Source: Mucidula mucida
Taxonomy: Eukaryota; Basidiomycota; Agaricomycetes; Agaricales; Physalacriaceae
Direction: 5' to 3'
NCBI GenBank assembly: GCA_015501055.1
Contig: JADNYV010000218.1
Coordinates: 1-59,807 of the forward strand
Length of the DNA stretch: 59,807 nt
Shown: positions 1-12,051 of the stretch, in pieces
How positions within the stretch are numbered: position 1 is the stretch's first letter
Layout: the number at the start of each line of letters is the position of its first letter
Translations under genes and position numbers: made by a program
Notes under the pieces: generated by a model
Told to the model about the DNA's origin: nothing
What the model saw: only the letters and a program-made list of their open reading frames with translations
Database searches by the model: none

Positions 1-1050
1 CTAGTGCAGTCGGCGTGTTGGCGTGGCCATCAGTAGGCATGATGTGGATTTTCTCTGTAAAGAATCGGTTAAAGAGAACAAAGGTGCAGAATAACAACTT
101 ACTGGAGGCAGCGAAAGCAATGAGATCGCCAGCTTTGTATGGCCGTGAATGACGAGACACTGAGAAAGAGAAATCAGCAGTAGGCAGAAGATTGCCTGCT
201 CAACATACCATTGATGGTGGGAGAGTCAATGTGCTGCAGCGAGTCGTCGGAGAGTAAGGAGACTGAAGAGGCACCATCGGAATCTAAAGCAAGTGTCAGT
301 GCGGAAAAAAACTTGGTTAAAGTCTCCGAACCATCTAGAAGGAGATGGATCAGAAAGCAAGATGGAGATAGCGGAAGCAAAAGGGACATACCACTAAGGC
401 AAAGCTCTCGCCCCTGGACTTCCATGCCGTTCCGCTCAATACTGAGATCATGTCCGACAAGCTGTAGTGGTCAGAGTCACTGTAAAGCGTGAAGGGCATG
501 TTGAATGGAAGTATGAGAAGGAAAAGGCGCGTTAGGACAATTTTAATACTAAGAATTGAAGCGGAGCCCAAATGGGGTGGCTGACCTGTACAGATGCATA
601 ACCAGAAGTTACCGGTTCATGACTGCAAGTCCCCGAGAGCAACTGTTGCAGCTCTTGTTACCTCAAAACAATCTCGCCAAATCATACACAACTGCAGAGT
701 CTTAGCGGTAGGCTTATTTTTATTCTAGACTATATTTACACTGATCGTCAATCAGATCATGGAAAGTTTACCCGACAAGGGACCTCCCCATCGATCAGGA
801 TTGTTAGCGAGCCAGCCATTGTTCTAAATGGGTCAGCTCCAGCATGGCGCCAATGCCACCAACACGTCGGATACAACGCCACCTACCAGATCTACCAAAA
901 TAGGCGGAAAAGTACGTCCTCAGAAGTAATATGGCAATCCAGGAGCTGACACTCATTGTAGGGACGCCGGCCCTCCACAAAGGTGTTGGTTGAGCCTGCT
1001 GCACTTACCTTCCCTGTACGGATTTCTAAGCCTGCAGCTGCACCTGCCGC
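1..1050. other. No gene recognised
   Basis: I see no recognisable family on either strand. Short overlapping frames exist around 174-571. One minus-strand frame there is rich in Leu, Phe and Ser, but it has no conserved motif and no convincing splice pattern, so no gene is called. Confidence 0.4.
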
Positions 1051-1055
1051 ATAAT

Positions 1056-1085
1056 GGGGTCGGGGGGGGTTGTAAGGGGTGGGGG
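1056..1085 (+). other. G-quadruplex-type G-run cluster
   Basis: Four G-runs of 4, 8, 4 and 5 bases are separated by short loops of 2, 6 and 1 bases. This fits the standard G4 pattern (four runs of at least three G with loops of 1-7). It lies just 5' of the first recognisable piece of the pseudogene that follows. Any regulatory role is inference. Confidence 0.6.
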
Positions 1086-1099
1086 TAGTACGGCAGGAC

Positions 1100-4096
1100 A
1101 CAATCATGAACCATGCCCACCAATACAAACATTTAGTCAGTTATCATGATAAGTATCTCGAATTCAAAGCCAAACAAAAGTTAGGTCTGTTCTGGCCCAA
1201 CGTTGAAAACACATTCCTCGTGCGCTGGCCAGTTTCAGAACTCTGTCAACAGCTTGGTATTACTGAAGATGACACTGTGCGCAGCCGCACAATGTCGTAA
1301 GCGAACAAAATGTCCGCAAACCTCTTATGGCTACCGGCAAAATTAAAAAGGTATTATATTCCCACGGGCGGGATTAAGCGCTGACCATTTGTCTCTTAGC
1401 GCATTCATTTGCAGCTGGTTCAACAACAACAATATCGTTAAGCGGCCTCGTGCCCCCGCTCAAAAGGATGTGTTCAATTTAACGCCCGTACTGCGTCCAT
1501 CATCCCCTCAAATCTTCCAACAGCGATATGCCATTTAATGACACTCACCTGCAAATGTTGAAAGAATCAGAGCCAGATGGTGCATACATTACACTGTTCC
1601 GTGGGCAAGCGAACTCGCTTGGAAGGACGCTTCACCGGAGATACATGAGGAATGTACATTGGAGGTAGAGGAAGAGAAGAAAGAGAAGGAGCAGTTGAAG
1701 GCGCTGGATGAGGAAGACGAAGCTGGTAGCGGACGCCAGAGCAATATGCTAGGTATGTTGAGTTTCTCGATTATACTCTTCTCTGATATTTGTTCAGCGC
1801 ACTCGCTGTCCTGCCAGCGCACATCTCCTGTGTTTGCATCCAAAATTGCCGAGCGGACAGGACACATGTTTCTAATTACATGGTTGGTCCTGACGAGAGG
1901 GGTAGTATATCTTCGCAGTCGTAAGTCGATTCGTTCCTTGCATGGCATGAAGCTAATATCATACTTGGCTAGTTGGCAATTTGGACCGTCATACGCACAG
2001 TCAATGAGGCCGCCACACATTCGAAGAGGCATATACCGGCTTCAAATCATATTTCTTGGATCAATTTAAAGAGTATGAAAGGGTTGTTTTAGTAAGTTTG
2101 TTGTTCATTCTCTCGTTGAACGGATTCTAATATTTGCTCTTTCTTTAGCGCGTGCTATGCACAAAATCATATCGCCGATAATCGTCGCTGCAAGGTCTTA
2201 TCAGTGGCACCAGATGCTATGCTAATTGATGAGAGCACAATTTCCGCTCCTGTTTTGACTGGACTGGTCGAAACGGAGGACGGACTCATATTGTTGGTCC
2301 GGACACAAACCCTCTCAACAAACAGCCATGTCTTTGAATGTGCCGACGGACAGTACCTGGGCGCCAGATGGTTTCATCCTGCCGACACCCTCACACCCCC
2401 CCGCATCGAATGTGGAATCATCTATGACTTCCTCTATGATTCTGTCCTTGGCATCATCGACTTCGTTACCTTCGCCCATGACTCCGTCCGTCCCCGACAT
2501 CCATGATCCCTCAGGGACCTTTAACTTTGCTACCTTTGCCCATGATTCTGTCCCCAACGTCCATGATCCCTCAGGGACCTTCGACTTTGCTACCTTCATC
2601 CATGATTCAGTCCCCGGCATCCATGATCCCTCAATCTGAGGCATACATTACCCCGCTACCTTCATTGACCCCTCAAGCAACGTCCATTAACGCACCATCT
2701 AACCCGCCGGGTTCTTTTACCCCCCCTGACTTTGATTGGTCCTTATCTACATCAGATTGGAACAGCCTAAACGAGTTCATGCAGGGCTACGACTTCACTC
2801 AAGATGAATCACTTAACCTGTCGTCCGCTCCATCCAAGTTCACATTCTCTGCTTTCTCACAGCCGAGCCCTCTTCCTGCGCCGTGGCCGTCATTATTCTC
2901 TCTTCCTGCAGAGCCTCGTCCCACGCCTTTGATGTTTTCTTCTCCGCCTCGTACCACACCACAAGCCTCATCAGCTTCTCAGCCTTCACCTACGGCACAA
3001 GCGGGACCGTTGGTGATCTCACCAGAGGCATCAAAGGCGAAATACACGCCATTAACAACATCAGCATGGAATCCTCATATTTTGAGACCCACCGCCATTG
3101 AAGACCCCCTTCCGCCGACGTCGCTTATAGACAAAGATATAGTCCTTGGTGGAAGTCTTATGGGCGTGACCACTCCACCTCCTGAACTACCTCCATTGCG
3201 GAGGAAGAATACAAAGAAGGGGCCTGCAAAGAAGCCGCCGAGGCAGGCACCCTCGAAGAAAGCACCAGTTGTCGCTCAGACTTCCGCTCCAGCACCTCCT
3301 CCATCTGAACCGACTCCTGTACCAACTCCATCTGAATTGACACAACCTCGCCCAAAACCGCGCGCTCGTGTACTATCCAATACTCAACCCTCCATTGAGG
3401 AGTGTTAGGAGTCCCTAGGTCGACGCTCTCAGCGTAAACGAGAAGCTCCTCTGCGGGAACCAGTTCCTCTGATCAGTTGCGGAAATAATAAGGAAAATAT
3501 ACCTCCGTGGTTCATTGAGCTGGCATTGGGTATGCGCGGGCGGGCAATGGGTGATGAGTGGGATCTTCTAGTTCGGTCTTTTGAGCATCTCGAGGGAGAT
3601 ATGAGTTGCGAGGGTATTCCCCAGGTAAGTTTGTACTGATTTCCTTGCCAAGGTCTACATCTAACACTTACAACAGCAGTGATTACCTGTCAGCGCCCTT
3701 TGTCCAAAGGAACTTATTCCTTGGCTCGCTGATAGGAACTTCAAGGTTGCTCCGCTCATCAAAAATGTTGATACATATGGAGCGGAATGGTGTGCTTGGT
3801 GGAATGCTATCCAGCCACCTTTGCGACGTCGTATGGCAAAGTGTCCCTGACCGGTTGCTGAATACAAGGCGGAAGAACTGATGATCCTGCGATGTGGTGG
3901 AGAACATGGGCTCGTATTGGTACTCTTAGGCTTATTCTGGTGGGGCACGCTTCTAGGGACTTCGAAGCAATATGACGCGCAGATGAAGTTATGGTCGGCT
4001 GCGGTGCATAACTTCCAGCAGTGTGTCGAGGTCATGCATGATTCGGGCCTGGCGACATCGGGTGGAAGCGCCAGGAAGAAGGCACGTATCTCTTAG
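1100..4096 (+). pseudogene. Decayed Agaricomycete multi-copy family protein, function unknown
   Basis: Pieces in order resemble a lineage-expanded Agaricomycete hypothetical protein that I recognise by pattern only. There is an N-terminal block (about 1136-1290, with KYLEFKAKQKLGLFWP), an acidic Lys/Glu helix (1640-1745), and an ERTGHMF block near 1850. A Pro/Ser-rich repeat section follows (2328-3405), then a KENIPPWF block (near 3490) and a C-terminal WCAWWNAIQPP block (near 3790). An intron with GTAAGT fits at 3626-3676. The frame is broken by several shifts, by TAG at 3406-3408 and by TGA near 3848. The last exon ends in a basic ARKKARIS tail at 4096. No catalytic motif is visible. I am confident that this is one decayed gene, and not of its function. 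Confidence 0.6.
2450..2640 (+). repeat. 60-bp tandem repeat inside the pseudogene
   Basis: A unit of 60 bp containing CATGATCCCTCAGGGACCTT and CTTTGCTACCTT recurs about three to four times with divergence (phases at about 2501, 2561 and 2621, and a weaker one upstream from 2450). It encodes a Pro/Ser/Met-rich or His-Asp-rich repeat depending on frame. It is probably an expanded low-complexity linker of the surrounding pseudogene. Confidence 0.75.
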
Positions 4097-4729
4097 GGTG
4101 GTAGGGATGTCGGCAAGATGTTGGCCTGTTCTGTGATATGTCTAGTTACCTTTTTTTTTTTGATCTTGCATGTTTGTATGATGGTGGTGGTTTACATCAA
4201 TATACAAAACATTTCAGACTAACGTGTGTGTGACTTTGCGTTCGTAAACTCGAATTCATACAATCAGTGGCGCGGCGCATGTTGAACTTCACAACTTGTA
4301 AAGGCAGGCAGGTTGACTTGGGACCTTGATGACCGAAGTGTGTTGGACTTTACTACTTAGCGAAGGAAGGCAGGTTGACTCAGGACCTTTCTCAAGCCTT
4401 ATCAGGAAACATCGCCTCAAAAACCGAGATTGCATCGAGATCCCACAAGCGGGCGGCGATGTGCGATTCCGATTTGTAACGCTGGAGGCACAGCAATTCT
4501 GTTTTGGGCAACCAAGGCTTTTGACCCATGCGCCAGCGCTCAATTTGGAAAGGCGGTCGGGATCATGGAAAGGCGGATGGGATCATGGATGCCGCATGCA
4601 CGGTAATGCACGACTCGGTAAGTCATACATGATTTGTCTCCAATGAAGGCTGACTGCTAATTAGTGTGCTACATGTATGAAGTCTAGGGTTCTAAGGAGT
4701 AGGGGATCATATACAAAATGTCTCTTAGG
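4097..4729. other. Intergenic, short degenerate repeats only
   Basis: No gene is seen. An imperfect direct repeat of the motif AAGGCAGGTTGACT followed by GGACCT occurs at about 4302 and 4367. A shorter GGAAAGGCGG-GGGATCATGG repeat occurs at about 4549 and 4566. A poly-T run lies at 4151-4161. Confidence 0.5.
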
Positions 4730-6452
4730 GCCTGCCTTGGATACAAGTGTTTTCTGATTAGATTGTAGGCGGGTTTGTTTTCCGCGGTGGTCACCACATT
4801 TACGATTGATTCCTACAAATGGCTTGAGGCCGATCCAGCCGATACCACAAATATGATGCTACAGCACCTTTCTGGACAGCTGGCCGGCACTCAGAGACTG
4901 GAATATGTGCCAGCTCCGTTTACGATCACTTCATCCGTGCGTATCAATGTTTGCTGGTTTCTCAGTCTTATATTTGCATTAACGACGGCTGTTCTGGCTA
5001 ATTTGTGCAAACAATGGGTTTGCGAACACCGCCAGGAGATCCCAGCGCGTTCTTATCAGGAGGAGATTTCTCTCTGCCAGATGCGTTTTGAGTCCCTTCG
5101 CTATTGGAAAGTGGGAGGAATTGTTGCAACCTTGCCGCTTCTGCTCCAAATCGCCCTTGTCTTTTTCTTCATAGGCATTGTTGATCTTCTATGAACTTGC
5201 GACAGAACTCTTGCTGCAATCATTTCGGCGTGGGAGCTACTCACTGTCATGGTTGTTATAATCACAACTGTGCTTCCGGTGGTTGTTTTTCTGTACCACA
5301 CCAAGGGAAACCCCAAAGGTTATAATATGGAGCATGCTGATGTCCTCCCATGCGCTTTCAAATCCACGCAATTGTGGCTCTTCTTGAAGGCCGTCCTCAT
5401 TCTTGAAGGCTTCATTCACAGTGTCATCTCCCTCGACTTTAAACCTCGGCGTCTCGGGCCATCTACAGCACCATCAAGTCTTGGACATTCTCCGACCTTC
5501 CAATAATAAAACGTCAGCCCACTCCGAATCAACGGAAATCAAGCTTTGCTCGATATCTCTGTAGTGGCTTGGTGTGAATAGACGCGCACGTCTCCAACAA
5601 GGATATCGTGCCTGATCTATACTATTGCCTTGATTACATGGACATCAAATATTTCGATCCTTCAAGGTTTTCAAGTTCCCCCCCCTGTTCTAGCTTGGCC
5701 GATCAAGTTCGCCCGGCAACAACGACGAGCAGTACCGCCTGAACAAGCAAAATACGCTTCTGCAATTCTGCTTTCAATGCCTTCTGTATAATGACCGGCG
5801 GCTCCAGAAACCGCTGGAACAGCTCATAGTGCGCCGCATTGCCGACGTGAAATACTGCACCAAATCCGAGAAGCCTGTTCCTCCAGAGGGTACGCACTTA
5901 CATCCGCTTTCTTCAGCATCCAATTGATTGAGAAGGACAGCTTGGAATTCGTCTATATTCAGAATGATGTCCTTACGCGGAGAGGCTGATTGGAGTCCAC
6001 CATTCCTTTGTGCTCTGATCGCTCACGCCATACACTTATCATTCTTATTCGAGACTGTTCTTCAGGACGCGGGCAAGCCGCACGCGAAGTACGCCGACAA
6101 CGTGGAAGTGATCTGGATCTGTTGGCTCATTCAAGATAGCCTCGACTTTCGGGATTTGCAGGAATTTGAGGATAATGCAGCCGTTGGTCGTTATCTCATG
6201 GAAGAAGGAGTCCTTCGCACCCTTAGTCAGGCAACCGCTGGCGATGATGGGAAACGTGATGTGTTTATCAGTTGCTGTGAGACTGATGAGGAGGATATTC
6301 CTGCTGGAAGCATCAGAGGCGTAGTGAATAGCCTAGAGTGCAGGCGGTTGAAGTTAGAGATTGAAGCGTCAGAATCATGGAAAGCGCTAGTTGATGATCT
6401 GAACCTAGTAGAGCCTGTAGATAAAGCTGCGAAGGGAAACGAAATGCCGTAG
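4730..6452 (+). pseudogene. DUF6535 membrane protein, copy A (5'-truncated)
   Basis: After an acceptor at 4768 the reading starts AGLFSAVVTTFTIDSYKWLE, the typical core of DUF6535 proteins (Agaricomycete membrane proteins, function unknown). Hydrophobic helices follow near 4935-5010 and 5110-5190. An in-frame TGA at 5192-5194 sits where the frame otherwise continues with another membrane segment (5240-5300), so it probably replaces a Trp codon. A soluble C-terminal part in another frame (5928-6452) ends in an intact stop. Homology with copy B (49.7-51.9 kb) begins only about 40 bp before the acceptor, so the first exon is missing. Truncation, the shared TGA and frameshifts make this a pseudogene. 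Confidence 0.75.
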
Positions 6453-6504
6453 ACAAACCTTGAATCAATATTTATATACATTTCTCGTATCATTCCGAGT
6501 AGTG

Positions 6505-6680
6505 ATCTGCTGGCCCGGCTTTGGCCTGAAGCCACCGGAGCAGATAATATAAAACGACCTCTGATCTTGCGTCTGGTTGTAGACGTTTCATGGCGGCATG
6601 GCCTGGCTTCATTTTTTACAAGCCAGGCCAGAAGCCGTAAGTCACGGCCGGCTCTGGCCTGAGCCGTGGCTTGGAGCAAG
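6505..6680. repeat. Cluster of GGCC-rich hairpins
   Basis: One perfect inverted repeat has 11-bp arms TGGCCTGGCTT (6599-6609) and AAGCCAGGCCA (6620-6630) around a 10-nt T-rich loop. It is flanked by two shorter ones (GGCTT/AAGCC near 6517-6535; CACGGC/GCCGTG near 6643-6668). All share the word TGGCCTG. The cluster lies about 50-230 bp after the DUF6535-A stop and is not found after copy B. It could be a small foldback element or a terminator-like structure. Confidence 0.6.
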
Positions 6681-6849
6681 TACACGCTCAGATCTCATTG
6701 TATTGAGGGTATATGGACATAGTTACATTGGTTTAAGACAGAGATCCGTGATGATGCGGGTCAGAAATCTACGGTAGCTCAAAATATGTGTGCTGTCAAG
6801 ATTTGCCTGATACGAATGGAATCTCGAATCAACCATAAGGCGAATTTAT

Positions 6850-9400
6850 ATACTTACCGGTGGATTGTTCTACATACCATTGATGGTATGTTTCAACGAC
6901 AACGTATACCTCACAAATCAACGCAGTCACCAAATATCATCCCACATCCACGCGCATCCACTTCATGCAATCTATCCAAAAAGGTAAGTCTTCCGGACCC
7001 ACCTGTGAACAACGCCACGTACAAAATCGAGCGCTCGACTATAGCACCAACATCTCCACCACCTCAGAAAGCCAGAATCAGCAAAGCGCGAACAGTAGCG
7101 GCAGCGCCCAAGTCATTTGTCTTTGTTCATTTCGGGACAGTGGTCTTTGTTCAGGGTCACCTTCAATTGCCCACCACCACCACTTGAATCACGACCACAT
7201 TCCTCGAGCGACACTACCACTCAGGATCCATTCAAAGAGCAGATTCTTATGTCCCCCAAGTTCGACATGAATCGGAAAGCGAACCAAGCGGCGCTCCTGC
7301 GTTCGTCATTGCTCTCCCCGCACCGATATCAATGCCAAGCACAACCATTCTATATCGAGTACCTCAACAGCGACATCGTCCTCTTCTCCAGAAGAGCCGC
7401 GCACGCCCCCGACGAGGCGGCTGGTGTAATCGACCACGGCAAGGAGCTGGATGACGCTATGCAGACAAAGGACGTTAACTGTCCGCAATTTCTTCTTCTT
7501 TCCCAGACGTCTCCGTTACAAGAGTCCATCCAAAATCATTGCTCGCGCGATTACGCGTACAAACACCACCGAGGACAGAGAGTCGCGAATGAGCGTCTGA
7601 AGGTGTTATGTCCCCATCCACACATGCTTCCTCCAATGTTAGCGAGATCAAGATTCATCGAGAATCGATGCTCGCCAGGATTGTACGAGGTAGCGCTCGA
7701 CCTCAAGGCGAGGTCAATAGGGACATAGCAGGACGGTGGGTGAGTCCAAGTGGGCCGACCATGGTGGCAGTAAATCAGAGCGCGCCTTTTCTTCCAAACG
7801 GACGAGCTATTATTCCTGGATATGTCAACAACTCCACTATTCGACTGTGCCAATTCATCGCGCTCGTAATCTTCACGATCTTCAATGGACCTGACTCTGC
7901 GTACGTATACATTCAGCTTTAAACCGGACGAGCCAATTATTGACTGACCTTAGATCCGAATTCCTCGACTACGACGAATGCAGCTCTCTCACCGCATTCT
8001 CTGGAGGACAAACAACTCCCTAACCGCCAAGAGATACTGGGTTAGTGGTCTGAAGAACCCAGCAGTATTCCGTTCCATCGTGTACCTCTTACGCATGTTT
8101 CCTTCCAAGATCCCCATCAACAGCGTCGATACCATGAAACATGCCTTCGCATTCATCTCTTTGCTTGGGATCATATGACACCGATGATCGAGTCCTCTGC
8201 ACGATAGTCTGCAGGGGACTTGGAACACCGAACTTTGATGCGCTCGAAAGATTGGCGTTACAAGTCGTGGACTACGACATGCTCGTGCGTGGAGACTGGA
8301 CGGACTGCAGCGTTCGACATCGCGAATGTATGCGTGTATTGACATCGAAGAAAGTCGCGACGCTGTCGAAGGATAGTTGGATGCAATGGAGGTGTGCCCT
8401 GGACCTCGCACGACGCTAAAACGGAGCGGTTGCCTCGCGAACATGGACAAGGCGCGCCTATTCTTAAAGGCGTTGGACGAGCCCGACATATCTCTGGCAA
8501 TGGAAGAGCGTCGAATGACTGCGAGAAAGAGACAGGACGTAGAGAAGAAAGTGTTGGAATGGATAAAGGGCGTATGCGTCCAGATACCTTATACAAGCGG
8601 CAGATATGAGGGTCCTTCAGTAACCTGTCGACGGCCTTTAAAACCACCGTCATGGCCACCAGCGCTACCCAACAGTCAGAGTATCTGGGTGCCCCCAACG
8701 ACTGTAGCCCCATGCCGCGCGTACGCCTATCCATATGCATGAAAATCGCCTATGTAATAGAACATCGTCAGCCACAGTTTGGCACCTATATAATGCGCCC
8801 ATACCTATGTTCTCCGAGTCCCATACCCTCTTCCCGCTACCAAGGTCCCTCGTCTTGCGGCATGACTTGCCCTGCACCTCGGAGCGAATTACAGTAACAT
8901 TGTGCTGAAACACACCAGTAGTAGCAATCCTCGTCGCGGGAAAGCAGCCCACTACATTGATGACCTAGTCGTGGCCGAAAATCGGTTTCTGCCAGTGCTC
9001 ATGGCGGTTCAGGTCAAAGCTGTATTTCCGATTCGGCCTCGATCGTCATCACTTCAAGTTCGACTTCCATCTATGATCCAAGCTGGTCGCCTCGTACTGT
9101 GATACTGCTATCACCGTCTCCACACCAATCTCAAGTGATTTAATCTACTCCGTTGGCTTGTCCGATGTGTCATTTTGTTTAGCTTACATTTGACGCGCGC
9201 TATGCTCTGAGCTCTTGAAGATGCGTAAATCGGACGCTAACACAAGTTCCTTGCAGATCACTTTCCTAGCCCATGGAGATTCTCTTGAAGCTTGTGCGGA
9301 AATACGCACGTCGTCGTATGCTAAAGTCAAACATCTAGGTCTATTACTTTAAGCACCAAGCACTGCCCAGTGAATTGTCGTGTTCTCGAGACATTCTCTC
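6850..9400 (+). repeat. Repeat-gene family R, copy A
   Basis: This is a unit of about 2.5 kb that recurs at 23.7-26.2 kb (B), 42.1-43.9 kb (C, inverted), 47.2-47.6 kb (D, partial) and 56.1-56.6 kb (tail only). The central part looks coding, with an intron at 7901-7953 (donor GTACGT, branch-like CTGAC, acceptor TTAG). The following exon carries AVFRSIVYLLRMFPSK, then DALERLALQVVDYDMLVRGDW, and a last frame ending YAYPYA before the stop at 8740-8742. Copy A lacks one base near 8000 and two near 8173 relative to B, so it is a pseudogene here. The DALE...VVDY stretch weakly recalls the end of a fungal cyclin box; I do not assign it. The tail (from 8990) contains GGTCAAAGCTGTATTTCC, shared by the other copies. 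Confidence 0.75.
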
Positions 9401-9689
9401 CAGCGTGGCGATGACTCGCCTTTAAGTCTGAAATGTTAGCCGATTCCCAGACTAAGGTAAACAAGGTTCTTGATACTTCTAGAAGGCTGTATACTGAGTT
9501 GTTTAGGTGATGTCGTCCTTTATTGTCAGAATGGTGTTCTGTGGCGTACACATGAATCTTTGCCCCCAAGGACAGACAATGACGTGCGTCGGTCGATTTG
9601 GTACCGCAAAACAACATTGGGTTTGAGCACAGACATAAGAACGAGTACTGGTCAGTTCCGACACATTAACTTTACATCCTTTACATCCA

Positions 9690-10200
9690 GGCTCCACCCA
9701 TTATGTCAAACACTGCTGTCGACAACGAGCGCGTTGCCACTGCCGCGTTGGCGTACAAGCGCGTACAAGATGTCCAACAACTCTGCTCAGTATGGCGTCC
9801 CAATCGTAAGTCGCATATTACTTATTTACATTGCACCCAAATCACCATCATCCACAGTCGGATGATTCTACATCGGCCAAGGCGCGTCCAACAATATGAA
9901 CGTCGCCCCCACCGGCGCCCTCGAAAGTGACGCCCTACGAGACGTCGGGTCCTGGGAACTCGTCTGGAACAACGCGGGCTCCGAAAAACCCAAGGACTAC
10001 TCCCTCTGGCGCGGTCGGACTACGCCGTCATCGGGGGAATATTCAGCACCAAGAATGGGGTCCCCCAGATTCTGCGCAGAATTAGGCTATCAAGGCAATC
10101 CGTAGGGATTTGCTGACTAGCGATGCTACTTTCAAACTTGTCTGGGACGATAGTGGTCCAGGGGCGACCAATGATGGCTCGGTGTGGCAGGCGCTTGTAT
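9690..10200 (+). pseudogene. VPS62/DUF946-like protein, broken copy
   Basis: Motifs typical of Vps62-like (DUF946) proteins occur in order: SWELVWNNAGS followed by KDYSLWR (about 9950-10010), IGGIFSTKNGVPQ (about 10030-10070), then AIRRDLL and FKLVWDDSG ending in SVWQALV-stop (about 10090-10200). The pieces lie in different frames, so at least two frameshifts or one unrecognised intron separate them. An intron of about 50 bp (GTAAGT to CACAG, roughly 9809-9858) fits upstream. Members are implicated in vacuolar sorting in yeast, but the domain is also common in fungal proteins of unknown role. A related fragment lies at 55.4 kb. Confidence 0.65.
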
Positions 10201-10686
10201 GAGGAGCATTCCAGCGGGCGCGATGATGTCGATGCCGTCTCATTCTCAGCCGCCGCAGAACTCGAGCTTGGCGTTGGACGCTGACAAAGGTACGACCGAG
10301 GTGAAGAGTGTTTCCTCCGGATTACTTAGTCTGTTTGATTTCTGATGATGTTTTCAAAGGGGTATTTCGTATAGAGGGGTTGTAGGTCTGCGTTCTTGTC
10401 ACCATCGACTTGTTCTGGACATATGCACTATGCACATAATGGGATGGTTCCCTGTTTTCGCTGGAAGGGGGTTCAAAGGCTGTCTATGGTCTGCACATGA
10501 ATATCCTGAGAGCATTGTTCAACCAGTGCTTGATTTCAGGGCGACGTTCTTCTACCGCTTGGGTCGTCATGGTTTGGAACGCACAAACGTCAAGAAAATA
10601 CGTTCCGTATCTCGTCATGATGACGTGGAAGACTGACACAGTGTCGCTTTATATTAGCTTGAGAATCCGTTCTACACAGAAACGAT
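10201..10686. other. Intergenic with a VPS62-associated duplicate fragment
   Basis: No gene is called. About 10545-10640 (CGTCAAGAAAATACG followed by TATCTCGTCATGATGACGTG) is similar to 55585-55620, where the same words follow the second VPS62-like fragment. This suggests that a longer VPS62-linked block was duplicated. Confidence 0.45.
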
Positions 10687-11505
10687 ATGGCCTTACCCTC
10701 GACGCACGGTGCGGCAGGCGAGCCTGTATCTACAAAAAACCAGCTGTTGGAGCGGCCGTTCAGGTGAGACATTTCTTTCGTAGCCAATAGGTTTCATCTA
10801 ATCCATCACGTAGTCCTTCGACCCCTTAAAGGCATCTGTGCCCATCTCAACGCCTTTCACGTGTACGCGTCGGATCCAACCGCTGCGTTGAAAGCAATCA
10901 TTACTGCTCCCATATCAGTGAAGGTATCTAATACAAGTGTGCGCATTATCAAGTCTGAGCGGAAGACTTTACAGACGTCCGTCAGTGCCTCATCTATGAC
11001 TCCCACGAGCCCACCGCCCGCCTCATCGGCATCGAATATATGGTGACGCCCCGCCTCTACGCTACTCTCCCGCCAGAAGAGCGCAAACTATGGCATTCCC
11101 ACAAGTACGAAGTCAAATCCGGTATGCTCGTCATGCCGGCGCCTCAGCTCGTTCCAGACGCGGCGTGGGAGATTGCGGAGACCAAGGAGATGGAGCAAGT
11201 GATTGGTCTGTACGGAAAGACGTATCATCTTTGGCAGACAGATCGTGGGGACACGGTGCCGATGGGAGAACCGCAATTGATGATGAGCTTCACGAGTTCA
11301 AATCAGTGTGGCGCGGTGAAGAACCAGTGGGCAGAAAGAGATTCGCGGTTTGGGGTAGATGGTCAGAGGAAGGCGGATAAGCGGGCTGATATTCCTGATC
11401 CGTCGATTCATGAAGGTAAGGATGTATATGTCGCTATTCACAAAGGCTGACTAGCAAGCAGACGCAGATAGTATGTGGCAGAAGCCTGAGGTTGCGACGG
11501 TCTAG
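10687..11505 (+). CDS. Oil-body-associated-protein-like (DUF1264), frameshifted
   Basis: Four exons fit: 10687-10763, 10814-10923, 10975-11415 and 11462-11505, with clean GT-AG introns of 45-51 bp. The product reads [19 protein letters not shown], then [21 protein letters not shown], then [32 protein letters not shown] and a [12 protein letters not shown] block. All are hallmarks of DUF1264 proteins (OBAP in plants; role in fungi not established). It ends PEVATV-stop at 11505. Two one-base deficits break the frame: a six-A run at 10734-10739 where seven are needed, and CC at 10880-10881 where CCC fits. Everything else, including splice sites, is intact. It is either a very recent pseudogene or a functional gene with homopolymer errors in the assembly. 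Confidence 0.8.
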
Positions 11506-11965
11506 GTACTGGGTAGTATTCTTGACTGTGACCGTTAGGTCTGGTATTGTGGATGTTACTTAGGATACTTAGCTTCTCCCATTCCATTTGAGCTGTTACT
11601 TGTTTAGTTTATTTTTTCATCTTGTCGGTGCGTACGTCGAATGTACTAGCCTTCTCCCATTGGCCCTCCCGAATGATATCGATGAAATGATTAGTGTGAA
11701 GATGACAGTTGAACTGATGCGTCGATGCTCGCCAGGATCACACGATGTGTCTATCAGCTTCCGGGCGAGGGGAACAGGTCTAAGGACGTCCTGCTCGGGG
11801 GGCATCGGCTGCAACTCTAGTAGGATCCTTCGATGTGCGATCTGCGCTGGCTAGTGGCGTTGAAATGAGGTTGACGGTTTGAAGAATGATGGTATTTTGA
11901 GGTCAGACGTCTACAAATTTGTTGAGCAAGGTGTGGATTCTATCATGATCAGTTAGAGGCAGGCA
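11506..11965. other. Intergenic with a short R-family fragment
   Basis: No gene is seen. About 11720-11800 (CGATGCTCGCCAGGAT followed by a GGCGAGG word) resembles the 7670-7730 part of repeat family R, so it is probably a small eroded piece of that family. Confidence 0.4.
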
Positions 11966-12028
11966 GGGAGAATGATCGGCAGCTCGGCGACACGATAAGG
12001 CGACCTCGATCACGTTACTCGTTAGCTC
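11966..12028 (+). repeat. Detached 5' flank of FunK1-A, left of the transposon
   Basis: These 63 bp (GGGAGAATGATCGGCAGCTC through GTTAGCTC) recur at 47704-47767 with one indel, where they run directly into the FunK1-B upstream region. Here the continuation lies 7.16 kb away at 19191, because the DNA transposon separates them. Confidence 0.9.
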
Positions 12029-12051
12029 CATCAGGAAAAAGGTCCCCAGGT
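12029..12051 (+). repeat. Left terminal inverted repeat
   Basis: CATCAGGAAAAAG followed by GTC and CCCAGGT. The right end reads CATCAGGAAAAAG, CCT, CCCAGGT on the other strand. It is preceded by target duplication TC at 12027-12028. Confidence 0.9.

Noticed and set aside
2450..2640. Regular repeats that might suggest a CRISPR array
   Set aside because: They are directly tandem, diverged and coding-like, without unique spacers, in a eukaryotic genome.
6965..7270. His-rich frame in R copy A
   Set aside because: It overlaps another frame of the R unit, is not conserved in copy B and has no support.
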